A DNA stretch of 64,000 bases, taken from Hydractinia symbiolongicarpus. Its lineage: Eukaryota > Cnidaria > Hydrozoa > Anthoathecata > Hydractiniidae. The translations under genes and the position numbers were made by a program. Shown piece after piece: positions 26,001 to 38,650 of this stretch. Each line of letters opens with the position of its first letter. Position 1 is the first letter of the stretch. The DNA lies in contig NC_079885.1 of the NCBI RefSeq assembly GCF_029227915.1, positions 30,135,001 to 30,199,000 of the forward strand, in the 5' to 3' direction. The notes under the pieces are model-generated. The model was not told the DNA's origin and searched no databases. It saw only the letters and a list, made by a program, of their open reading frames with translations.

Positions 26001-29000
26001 ACGAAAACCCGCGATTTCCCGTAAATCCCGGACTCGGCCCGTATAGTCAAAAGTATACAAAGAAAGCACCCAGGGAGTAAACTTATTTCCAGAACGATTT
26101 TTTAAATTATTTTTTCACCACTAAAACGCATGAGACTTGGAGTTTTCAAAAATGTTTTCATTTTTGATGGGGCGTTGAATAAAAGAAGTTTAATCGCTGG
26201 CAAACGAAAACCCGCGATTTCCCTTAAATCCCGGACTCGGCCGTATAGTCAAAAGTATACAAAGAAAGTACCCAGGGAGTAAACTCATTTCCCGAACGGT
26301 TTTTTAAATTATTTTTTCACCACTAAAACGCATGAGACCTGTAGTTTTTAAAAATGTTTTCATTCTTGATGGGACGCTGAATAAAAAAGTTTAATCGCTG
26401 GCAAACGAAAACCCGCGATTTCCCTTAAATCCCGGACTCAGCCCGTATAGTCAAAAGTATACAAAGAAAGTACCCAGGGAATAAACTCATTTCCCGAACG
26501 ATTTTTTAAATTATTTTTTCACCACTTAAACGCATGAGACTTGTAGTTTTCAAAAATGATTTCATTTTTGATGGGACGCTGAATAAAAGGAGTTTAATCG
26601 CTGGCAAACGAAAAACCACGATTTCCCGTAAATCCCGGACTCGGCCCGTATAGTCAAAAGTATACAAAGAAAGTACCCAGGGAGTAAACTCATTTCCCAA
26701 ACGATTTTTTAAATTAGTTTTTCACCACTAAAACGCATGAGACTTGTAGCTTTCAAAAATGTTTTCATTTTTGATGGGACGCTGAATAAAAGAAGTTTAA
26801 TCGCTGGCAAACGAAAACCCGCGATTTCCCGTAAATCCCGGACTCGGCCCGTATAGTCAAAAGTATACAAAGAAAGCACCCAGGGAGTAAACTTATTTCC
26901 AGAACGATTTTTTAAATTATTTTTTCACCACTAAAACGCATGAGACTTGGAGTTTTCAAAAATGTTTTCATTTTTGATGGGGCGTTGAATAAAAGAAGTT
27001 TAATCGCTGGCAAACGAAAACCCGCGATTTCCCTTAAATCCCGGACTCGGCCGTATAGTCAAAAGTATACAAAGAAAGTACCCAGGGAGTAAACTCATTT
27101 CCCGAACGGTTTTTTAAATTATTTTTTCACCACTAAAACGCATGAGACCTGTAGTTTTTAAAAATGTTTTCATTCTTGATGGGACGCTGAATAAAAAAGT
27201 TTAATCGCTGGCAAACGAAAACCCGCGATTTCCCTTAAATCCCGGACTCAGCCCGTATAGTCAAAAGTATACAAAGAAAGTACCCAGGGAATAAACTCAT
27301 TTCCCGAACGATTTTTTAAATTATTTTTTCACCACTAAAACGCATGAGACTTGTAGTTTTCAAAAATGATTTCATTTTTGATGGGACGCTGAATAAAAGG
27401 AGTTTAATCGCTGGCAAACGAAAACCCACGATTTCCCGTAAATCCCGGACTCGGCCCGTATAGTCAAAAGTATACAAAGAAAGTACCCAGGGAGTAAACT
27501 CATTTCCCGAACGATTTTTTAAATTATTTTTTCACCACTTAAACGCATGAGACTTGTAGTTTTCAAAAATGATTTCATTTTTGATGGGACGCTGAATAAA
27601 AGGAGTTTAATCGCTGGCAAACGAAAACCCACGATTTCCCGTAAATCCCGGACTCGGCCCGTATAGTCAAAAGTATACAAAGAAAGTACCCAGGGAGTAA
27701 ACTCATTTCCCGAACGATTTTTTAAATTAGTTTTTCACCACTAAAACGCATGAGACTTGTAGTTTTCAAAAATGTTTTCATTTTTGATGGGACGCTGAAT
27801 AAAAGAAGTTTAATCGCTGGCAAACGAAAACCCGCGATTTCCCGTAAATCCCGGACTCGGCCCGTATAGTCAAAAGTATACAAAGAAAGTACCCAGGGAG
27901 TAAACTTATTTCCCGAACGATTTTTTAAATTATTTTTTCACCACTAAAACGCATGAGACTTGTAGTTTTCAAAAATGTTTTCATTTTTGATGAGACGCTT
28001 AATGAAAGAGGTTTAATCGCCGACAAACCAAAACCCGCGATTTCCCGTAAATCCCCGGCTTGGCCCGTATAGTCGAATGTATACAAAGAAAGTACCCAGG
28101 GAGTAACTTATTTCCCGAACGATTTTTTAAATTTTTTTTTCACCACTAAAACGCATGAGACTTGTAGTTTTCAAAAATGTTTTCATTTTTGATGAGACGC
28201 TTAATGAAAGAGGTTTAATCGCCGGCAAACCAAAACCCGCGATTTCCCGTAAATCCCCGGCTTGGCCCGTATAGTCGAATGTATACAAAGAAAGTACCCA
28301 GGGAGTAACTTTTTTCCCGAACGATTTTTTAAATTATTTTTTCACCACTAAAACGCATGAGACTTGTAGGTTTCAAAAATGTTTTCATTTTTGATGAGTC
28401 GCCTAATGAAAGAGGTTTAATCGCCGGCAAACTAAAACCCGCGATTTCCCGTAAATCCCGGGCTTGGCCCGTAGAGTCGAATGTATACAAAGAAAGTACC
28501 CTGTGAGTAAACTCATTTCCAGAACGATTTTTTAAATTATTTTTTCACCACTAAAACGCATAAGACTTGTAGTTTTCAAAAAAAATTTCATTTTTGATGG
28601 GACGCTGAATAAAAGAAGTTTAATCGCCGGCAAACGAAAACCCGCGATTTCCCGTGAATCCTGGACTCGGCCCGAATAGTCAAATGTATACAAAAAAAGT
28701 ACCCAGGGAGTAAACTCATTTCTCGAACGATTTTTTAAATTATTTTTTCACCACTAAAACGCATGAGACTTGTAGTTTTCAAAAATGTTTTCATTTTTGA
28801 TGAGACGCCTAATGAAAGAGGTTTAATCGCCGGCAAACGAAAACCCGCGATTTCCCGCAAATCCCGGGCTTGGCCCGTATAGTCGAATGTATACAAAGAA
28901 AGTACCCTGTGAGTAAACTCATTTCCAGAACGACTTTTTAAATTATTTTTTCACCACTAAAACGCATAAGACTTGTAGTTTTCAAAAATGTTTTCATTTT

Positions 29001-32000
29001 TGATGAGACGCTGAATAAAAGAAGTTTAATCGCCGGCAAACGAAAACCCGCGATTTCCCGTGAATCCCGGACTCGGCCCGAATAGTCAAATGTATACAAA
29101 GAAAGTACCCAGGGAGTAAACTCATTTCCCGAACGATTTTTTAAATTATTTTTTCACCACTAAAACGCATGAGACCTGTAGTTTTCAAAAATGTTTTCAT
29201 TCTTGATGGGACGCTGAATAAAAAAGTTTAATCGCTGGCAAACGAAAACCCGCGATTTCCCTTAAATCCCGGACTCGGCCCGTATAGTCAAAAGTATACA
29301 AAGAAAGTACCCAGGGAGTAAACTCATTTCCCGAACGATTTTTTAAATTATTTTTTCACCACTAAAACGCATGAGACTTGTAGTTTTCAAAAATGATTTC
29401 ATTTTTGATGGGACGCTGAATAAAAGACGTTTAATCGCTGGCAAACGAAAACCCGCGATTTCCCGTAAATCCCGGACTCGGCCCGTATAATCAAAAGTAA
29501 ACAAAGAAAGTACCCAGGGAGTAAACTCATTTCCCAAACGATTTTTTACATTATTTTTTCACCACTAAAACGCATGAGTCTTGTAGTTTTCAAAAATGTT
29601 TTCATTTTTAATGAGACGCTTAATGAAAGAGGTTTAATCGCCGGCAAACCAAAACCCGCGATTTCCCGTAAATCCCCGGCTTGGCCCGTATAGTCGAATG
29701 TATACAAAGAAAGTACCCAGGGAGTAACTTATTTCCCGAACGATTTTTTAAATTATTTTTTCACCACTAAAACGCATGATACTTGTAGTTTTCAAAAATG
29801 TTTTCATTTTTGATGGAACTGTGAATAAAAGACGTTTAATCGCTGGCAAACGAAAACCCGCGATTTCCCGTAAATCCCGAACTCGGCCCGTATAATCAAA
29901 AGTAAACAAAGAAAGTACCCAGGGAGTAAACTCATTTCCCGAACGATTTTCTAAATTATGTTTTCACCACTACAACGCATGAGACTTGTTGTTTTCAAAA
30001 ATGTTTTCATTTTTGATGAAACGCTTAATGAAAGGGGTTTAATCGCCGGCAAACGAAAACTCGCGATTTCCCGTAAATCCCGGGCTTGGCCCGTATAGTC
30101 GAATGTATACAAAGAAAGCACCCTGTGAGTAAACTCATTTCCAGAAGGATTTTTTAAATTATTTTTTCACCACTAAAACGCATGAGTTTTCAAAAATGTT
30201 TTCATTTTTGATGGGGCGCTGAATAAAAGAAGTTTAATCGCTGGCAAACGAAAACCCGCGATTTCCCTTAAATCCCGGACTCGGCCGTATAGTCAAAAGT
30301 ATACAAAGAAAGTACCCAGGGAGTAAACTCATTTCCCGAACGATTTTTTAAATTATTTTTTCACCACTAAAACGCATGAGACCTGTAGTTTTCAAAAATG
30401 TTTTCATTTTTGATGGGACGCTGAATAAAAAAGTTTAATCGCTGGCAAACGAAAACCCGCGATTTCCCTTAAATCCCGGACTCGGCCCGTATAGTCAAAA
30501 GTATACAAAGAAAGTACCCAGGGAGTAAACTCATTTCCCGAACGATTTTTTAAATTATTTTTTCACCACTAAAACGCATGAGACTTGTAGTTTTCAAAAA
30601 TGATTTCATTTTTGATGGGACGCTGAATAAAAGGAGTTTAATCGCTGGCAAACGAAAACCCACGATTTCCCGTAAATCCCGGACTCGGCCCGTATAGTCA
30701 AAAGTATACAAAGAAAGTACCCAGGGAGTAAACTCATTTCCCGAACGATTTTTTAAATTATTTTTTCACCACTAAAACGCATGAGACTTGTAGTTTTCAA
30801 AAATGTTTTCATTTTTGATGGGACGCTGAATAAAAGAAGTTTAATCGCTGGCAAACAAAAACCCGCGATTTCCCGTAAATCCCGGACTCGGCCCGTATAG
30901 TCAAAAGTATACAAAGAAGGTACCCAGAGAGTAAACTCATTTCCCGAACGATTTTTAAATTATCTTTTCACCATTAAAACGCATGAGACTTGTAGTTTTC
31001 AAAAATATTTTCATTTTTGATGAGGCGCTTAATGAAAGAGGTTTAATCGCCGGCAAACGAAAACCCGCGACTTCCTGTAAATCCCGGGCTTGGCCCGTAT
31101 AGTCGAATGTATACAAAGAAAGTACCCAGGGAGTAACACATTTCCCGAACGATTTTTTAAATTATTTTTTCACCACTAAAACGCATGAGACTTGTAGATT
31201 TCAAAAATGTTTTCATTTTTGATGAGACGCTTAATAAAAGAGGTTTAATCGCCGGCAAACGAAAACCCGCGATTTCCCGTAAATCCCGGGCTTGGCCCGT
31301 ATAGTGGAATGTATACAAAGAAAGTATACTGTGAGTAAACTCATTTCCAGAACGATTTTTTAAATTATTTTTTCACCACTAAAACGCATAAGACTTGTAG
31401 TTTTCAAACATGTTTTCAATTTTGATGGGAGGCCGAATAAAAGAAGTTTAATCGCTGGCAAACGCAAACCCGCGATTTCCCGTAAATCCCGGACTCGGCC
31501 CGAATAGTCAAAAGTACACAAAGAAAGTAACCAGGGAGTAAACTCATTTCCCGAACGATTTTTTAAATTATGTTTTCACCACTACAACGCATCAGACTTG
31601 TTGTTTTCAAAAAATTTTTCATTTTTGATGAAACGCTTAATGAAAGGGGTTTAATCGCCGGCAAACGAAAACTCGCGATTTCCCGTAAATCCCGGGCTTG
31701 GCCCGTATAGTCGAATGTATACAAAGAAAGCACCCTGTGAGTAAACTCATTTCCAGAACGATTTTTTAAATTATTTTTTCACCACTAAAACGCATGAGAC
31801 TTGGAGTTTTCAAAAATGTTTTCATTTTTGATGGGGCGCTGAATAAAAGAAGTTTAATCGCTGGCAAACGAAAACCCGCGATTTCCCTTAAATCCCGGAC
31901 TCGGCCGTATAGTCAAAAGTATACAAAGAAAGTACCCAGGGAGTAAACTCATTTCCCGAACGATTTTTTAAATTATTTTTTCACCACTAAAACGCATGAG

Positions 32001-35000
32001 ACCTGTAGTTTTTAAAAATGTTTTCATTCTTGATGGGACGCTGAATAAAAAAGTTTAATCGCTGGCAAACGAAAACCCGCGATTTCCCTTAAATCCCGGA
32101 CTCGGCCCGTATAGTCAAAAGTATACAAAGAAAGTACCCAGGGAGTAAACTCATTTCCCGAACGATTTTTTAAATTATTTTTTCACCACTAAAACGCATG
32201 AGACTTGTAGTTTTCAAAAATGATTTCATTTTTGATGGGACGCTGAATAAAAGGAGTTTAATCGCTGGCAAACGAAAACCCACGATTTCCCGTAAATCCC
32301 GGACTCGGCCCGTATAGTCAAAAGTATACAAAGAAAGTACCCAGGGAGTAAACTCATTTCCCGAACGATTTTTTAAATTATTTTTTCACCACTTAAACGC
32401 ATGAGACTTGTAGTTTTCAAAAATGATTTCATTTTTGATGGGACGCTGAATAAAATGAGTTTAATCGCTGGCAAACGAAAACCCACGATTTCCCGTAAAT
32501 CCCGGACTCGGCCCGTATAGTCAAAAGTATACAAAGAAAGTACCCAGGGAGTAAACTCATTTCCCAAACGATTTTTTAAATTAGTTTTTCACCACTAAAA
32601 CGCATGAGACTTGTAGCTTTCAAAAATGTTTTCATTTTTGATGGGACGCTGAATAAAAGAAGTTTAATCGCTGGCAAACGAAAACCCGCGATTTCCCGTA
32701 AATCCCGGACTCGGCCCGTATAGTCAAAAGTATACAAAGAAAGCACCCAGGGAGTAAACTTATTTCCAGAACGATTTTTTAAATTATTTTTTCACCACTA
32801 AAACGCATGAGACTTGGAGTTTTCAAAAATGTTTTCATTTTTGATGGGGCGTTGAATAAAAGAAGTTTAATCGCTGGCAAACGAAAACCCGCGATTTCCC
32901 TTAAATCCCGGACTCGGCCGTATAGTCAAAAGTATACAAAGAAAGTACCCAGGGAGTAAACTCATTTCCCGAACGGTTTTTTAAATTATTTTTTCACCAC
33001 TAAAACGCATGAGACCTGTAGTTTTTAAAAATGTTTTCATTCTTGATGGGACGCTGAATAAAAAAGTTTAATCGCTGGCAAACGAAAACCCGCGATTTCC
33101 CTTAAATCCCGGACTCAGCCCGTATAGTCAAAAGTATACAAAGAAAGTACCCAGGGAATAAACTCATTTCCCGAACGATTTTTTAAATTATTTTTTCACC
33201 ACTAAAACGCATGAGACTTGTAAATTTCAAAAATGATTTCATTTTTCATGGGACGCTGAATAAAAGGAGTTTAATCGCTGGCAAACGAAAACCCACGATT
33301 TCCCGTAAATCCCGGACTCGGCCCGTATAGTCAAAAGTATACAAAGAAAGTACCCAGGGAGTAAACTCATTTCCCGAACGATTTTTTAAATTATTTTTTC
33401 ACCACTTAAACGCATGAGACTTGTAGTTTTCAAAAATGATTTCATTTTTGATGGGACGCTGAATAAAAGGAGTTTAATCGCTGGCAAACGAAAACCCACG
33501 ATTTCCCGTAAATCCCGGACTCGGCCCGTATAGTCAAAAGTATACAAAGAAAGTACCCAGGGAGTAAACTCATTTCCCGAACGATTTTTTAAATTAGTTT
33601 TTCACCACTAAAACGCATGAGACTTGTAGTTTTCAAAAATGTTTTCATTTTTGATGGGACGCTGAATAAAAGAAGTTTAATCGCTGGCAAACGAAAACCC
33701 GCGATTTCCCGTAAATCCCGGACTCGGCCCGTATAGTCAAAAGTATACAAAGAAAGTACCCAGGGAGTAAACTTATTTCCCGAACGATTTTTTAAATTAT
33801 TTTTTCACCACTAAAACGCATGAGACTTGTAGTTTTCAAAAATGTTTTCATTTTTGATGAGACGCTTAATGAAAGAGGTTTAATCGCCGACAAACCAAAA
33901 CCCGCGATTTCCCGTAAATCCCCGGCTTGGCCCGTATAGTCGAATGTATACAAAGAAAGTACCCAGGGAGTAACTTATTTCCCGAACGATTTTTTAAATT
34001 TTTTTTTCACCACTAAAACGCATGAGACTTGTAGTTTTCAAAAATGTTTTCATTTTTGATGAGACGCTTAATGAAAGAGGTTTAATCGCCGGCAAACCAA
34101 AACCCGCGATTTCCCGTAAATCCCCGGCTTGGCCCGTATAGTCGAATGTATACAAAGAAAGTACCCAGGGAGTAACTTTTTTCCCGAACGATTTTTTAAA
34201 TTATTTTTTCACCACTAAAACGCATGAGACTTGTAGGTTTCAAAAATGTTTTCATTTTTGATGAGACGCCTAATGAAAGAGGTTTAATCGCCGGCAAACT
34301 AAAACCCGCGATTTCCCGTAAATCCCGGGCTTGGCCCGTATAGTCGAATGTATACAAAGAAAGTACCCTGTGAGTAAACTCATTTCCAGAACGATTTTTT
34401 AAATTATTTTTTCACCACTAAAACGCATAAGACTTGTAGTTTTCAAAAAAAATTTCATTTTTGATGGGACGCTGAATAAAAGAAGTTTAATCGCCGGCAA
34501 ACGAAAACCCGCGATTTCCCGTGAATCCTGGACTCGGCCCGAATAGTCAAATGTATACAAAAAAAGTACCCAGGGAGTAAACTCATTTCTCGAACGATTT
34601 CTTAAATTATTTTTTCACCACTAAAACGCATGAGACTTGTAGTTTTCAAAAATGTTTTCATTTTTGATGAGACGCCTAATGAAAGAGGTTTAATCGCCGG
34701 CAAACGAAAACCCGCGATTTCCCGTAAATCCCGGGCTTGGCCCGTATAGTCGAATGTATACAAAGAAAGTACCCTGTGAGTAAACTCATTTCCAGAACGA
34801 CTTTTTAAATTATTTTTTCACCACTAAAACGCATAAGACTTGTAGTTTTCAAAAATGTTTTCATTTTTGATGAGACGCTGAATAAAAGAAGTTTAATCGC
34901 CGGCAAACGAAAACCCGCGATTTCCCGTGAATCCCGGACTCGGCCCGAATAGTCAAATGTATACAAAGAAAGTACCCAGGGAGTAAACTCATTTCCCGAA

Positions 35001-35290
35001 CGATTTTTTAAATTATTTTTTCACCACTAAAACGCATGAGACCTGTAGTTTTCAAAAATGTTTTCATTCTTGATGGGACGCTGAATGAAAAAGTTTAATC
35101 GCTGGCAAACGAAAACCCGCGATTTCCCTTAAATCCCGGACTCGGCCCGTATAGTCAAAAGTATACAAAGAAAGTACCCAGGGAGTAAACTCATTTCCCG
35201 AACGATTTTTTAAATTATTTTTTCACCACTAAAACGCATGAGACTTGTAGTTTTCAAAAATGATTTCATTTTTGATGGGACGCTGAATAA
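23030..35290. repeat. Large tandem duplication: 29-monomer unit (5.87 kb) with a 4-monomer expansion in copy 1
   Basis: Copy 1 (about 23,030-29,420) matches copy 2 (about 29,715-35,290). The offset is 6,685 bp at the start (GAACTGTGAA at 23,131 and 29,816). It becomes 6,677 bp after an 8-bp deletion in copy 2 near 30,187 (CATGAGTTTTC against CATGAGACTTGGAGTTTTC). After about 27.3 kb it becomes 5,867 bp because copy 1 alone holds an extra 810-bp four-monomer duplication. Shared rare units include GGAGGCCGAATAAAAG (24,751 and 31,428) and TCAAAAAAAATTTC (28,577 and 34,444). Confidence 0.82.
25680..27300. repeat. Nested four-monomer tandem duplication (810 bp x 2)
   Basis: Two adjacent 810-bp blocks, about 25,680-26,490 and 26,491-27,300. 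Each contains the private variant GAAAAACCACG (near 25,800 and 26,610), TAGCTTTCAAAAATG, GGGGCGTTGAAT and GGGAATAAACTC. The equivalent place in the second large copy (from 32,373) has a single block with GAAAACCCACG. The 810-bp duplication is therefore best placed after the 5.87-kb duplication, in the left copy only. Confidence 0.82.
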
Positions 35291-36880
35291 AAGGAGTTTA
35301 ATCGCTGGCAAACGAAAACCCACGATTTCCCGTAAATGCCGGACTCGGCCCGTATAGTCAAAAGTATACAAAGAAAGTACCCAGGGAGTAAACTCATTTT
35401 CCGAACGATTTTTTAAATTATTTTTTCACCACTTAAACGCATGAGACTTGTAGTTTTCAAAAATGATTTCATTTTTGATGGGACGCTGAATAAAAGGAGT
35501 TTAATCGCTGGCAAACGAAAACCCACGATTTCCCGTAAATCCCGGACTCGGCCCGTATAGTCAAAAGTATACAAAGAAAGTACCCAGGGAGTAAACTCAT
35601 TTCCCGAACGATTTTTTAAATTATTTTTTCACCACTTAAACGCATGAGACTTGTAGTTTTCAAAAATGATTTCATTTTTGATGGGACGCTGAATAAAAGG
35701 AGTTTAATCGCTGGCAAACGAAAACCCACGATTTCCCGTAAATCCCGGACTCGGCCCGTATAGTCAAAAGTATACAAAGAAAGTACCCAGGGAGTAAACT
35801 CATTTCCCGAACGATTTTTTAAATTAGTTTTTCACCACTAAAACGCATGAGACTTGTAGTTTTCAAAAATGTTTTCATTTTTGATGGGACGCTGAATAAA
35901 AGAAGTTTAATCGCTGGCAAACGAAAACCCGCGATTTCCCGTAAATCCCGGACTCGGCCCGTATAGTCAAAAGTATACAAAGAAAGTACCCAGGGAGTAA
36001 ACTTATTTCCCGAACGATTTTTTAAATTATTTTTTCACCACTAAAACGCATGAGACTTGTAGTTTTCAAAAATGTTTTCATTTTTGATGAGACGCTTAAT
36101 GAAAGAGGTTTAATCGCCGACAAACCAAAACCCGCGATTTCCCGTAAATCCCCGGCTTGGCCCGTATAGTCGAATGTATACAAAGAAAGTACCCAGGGAG
36201 TAACTTATTTCCCGAACGATTTTTTAAATTTTTTTTTCACCACTAAAACGCATGAGACTTGTAGTTTTCAAAAATGTTTTCATTTTTGATGAGACGCTTA
36301 ATGAAAGAGGTTTAATCGCCGGCAAACCAAAACCCGCGATTTCCCGTAAATCCCCGGCTTGGCCCGTATAGTCGAATGTATACAAAGAAAGTACCCAGGG
36401 AGTAACTTTTTTCCCGAACGATTTTTTAAATTATTTTTTCACCACTAAAACGCATGAGACTTGTAGGTTTCAAAAATGTTTTCATTTTTGATGAGACGCC
36501 TAATGAAAGAGGTTTAATCGCCGGCAAACTAAAACCCGCGATTTCCCGTAAATCCCGGGCTTGGCCCGTATAGTCGAATGTATACAAAGAAAGTACCCTG
36601 TGAGTAAACTCATTTCCAGAACGATTTTTTAAATTATTTTTTCACCACTAAAACGCATAAGACTTGTAGTTTTCAAAAAAAATTTCATTTTTGATGGGAC
36701 GCTGAATAAAAGAAGTTTAATCGCCGGCAAACGAAAACCCGCGATTTCCCGTGAATCCTGGACTCGGCCCGAATAGTCAAATGTATACAAAAAAAGTACC
36801 CAGGGAGTAAACTCATTTCTCGAACGATTTTTTAAATTATTTTTTCACCACTAAAACGCATGAGACTTGTAGTTTTCAAA
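33200..36880. repeat. Eleven-monomer duplication (2,230 bp offset)
   Basis: About 33,200-34,650 matches about 35,430-36,880 at offset 2,230 bp. Shared units include ATCGCCGACAAACC, AAATTTTTTTTTCACC, GTAACTTTTTTCCCG and TCAAAAAAAATTTC. A rare GTAAATGCCGGACTC variant appears at about 35,333 and 36,957 (offset about 1,622), showing further overlapping exchange between the same monomers. Confidence 0.72.
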
Positions 36881-38650
36881 AATGATTTCATTTTTGATGG
36901 GACGCTGAATAAAAGGAGTTTAATCGCTGGCAAACGAAAACCCACGATTTCCCGTAAATGCCGGACTCGGCCCGTATAGTCAAAAGTATACAAATAAAGT
37001 ACCCAGGGAGTAAACTCATTTCCCGAACGATTTTTTAAATTATTTTTTCACCACTTAAACGCATGAGACTTGTAGTTTTCAAAAATGATTTCATTTTTGA
37101 TGGGACGCTGAATAAAAGGAGTTTAATCGCTGGCAAACGAAAACCCACGATTTCCCGTAAATCCCGGACTCGGCCCGTATAGTCAAAAGTATACAAAGAA
37201 AGTACCCAGGGAGTAAACTCATTTCATGAACGATTTTTTAAATTAGTTTTTCACCACTAAAACGCATGAGACTTGTAGTTTTCAAAAATGTTTTCATTTT
37301 TGATGGGACGCTGAATAAAAGAAGTTTAATCGCTGGCAAACGAAAACCCGCGATTTCCCGTAAATCCCGGACTCGGCCCGTATAGTCAAAAGTATACAAA
37401 GAAAGTACCCAGGGAGTAAACTTATTTCCCGAACGATTTTTTAAATTATTTTTTCACCACTAAAACGCATGAGACTTGTAGTTTTTAAAAATGTTTTCAT
37501 TTTTGATGAGACGCTTAATGAAAGAGGTTTAATCGCCGACACACCAAAACCCGCGATTTCCCGTAAATCCCCGGCTTGGCCCGTATAGTCGAATGTATAC
37601 AAAGAAAGTACCCAGGGAGTAACTTATTTCCCGAACGATTTTTTAAATTTTTTTTTCACCACTAAAACGCATGAGACTTGTAGTTTTCAAAAATGTTTTC
37701 ATTTTTGTGAGACGCTTAATGAAAGAGGTTTAATCGCCGGCAAACCAAAACCCGCGATTTCCCGTAAATCCCCGGCTTGGCCCGTATAGTCGAATGTATA
37801 CAAAGAAAGTACCCAGGGAGTAACTTATTTCCCGAACGATTTTTTAAATTATTTTTTCACCACTAAAACGCATGAGACTTGTAGGTTTCAAAAATGTTTT
37901 CATTTTTGATGAGACGCCTAATGAAAGAGGTTTAATCGCCGGCAAACTAAAACCCGCGATTTCCCGTAAATCCCGGGCTTGGCCCGTATAGTCGAATGTA
38001 TACAAAGAAAGTACCCTGTGAGTAAACTCATTTCCAGAACGATTTTTTAAATTATTTTTTCACCACTAAAACGCATAAGACTTGTAGTTTTCAAAAAATT
38101 TTTCATTTTTGATGGGACGCTGAACAAAAGAAGTTTAATTGCCGGCAAACGAAAACCCGCGATTTCCCGTGAATCCTGGACTCGGCCCGAATAGTCAAAT
38201 GTATACAAAAAAAGTACCCAGGGAGTAAACTCATTTCTCGAACGATTTTTTAAATTATTTTTTCACCACTAAAACGCATGAGACTTGTAGGTTTCAAAAA
38301 TGTTTTCATTTTTGATGAGACGCCTAATGAAAGAGGTTTAATCGCCGGCAAACTAAAACCCGCGATTTCCCGTAAATCCCGGGCTTGGCCCGTATAGTCG
38401 AATGTATACAAAGAAAGTACCCTGTGAGTAAACTCATTTCCAGAACGATTTTTTAAATTATTTTTTCACCACTAAAACGCATAAGACTTGTAGTTTTCAA
38501 AAATGTTTTCATTTTTGATGAGACGCTGAATAAAAGAAGTTTAATCGCCGGCAAACGAAAACCCGCGATTTCCCGTGAATCCCGGACTCGGCCCGAATAG
38601 TCAAATGTATACAAAAAAAGTACCCAGGGAGTAAACTCATTTCTCGAACG
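36880..38650. repeat. Mixed satellite monomers, transition zone
   Basis: About nine monomers linking the 11-mer block to the six-monomer HOR. Units resemble those at 35.3-36.8 kb and 18.8-20.4 kb, including ATCGCCGACACACC (compare 19,108) and AAATTTTTTTTTCACC. One unit near 37,706 has lost a base (CATTTTTGTGAGACG). Nothing other than satellite is seen. Confidence 0.65.
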
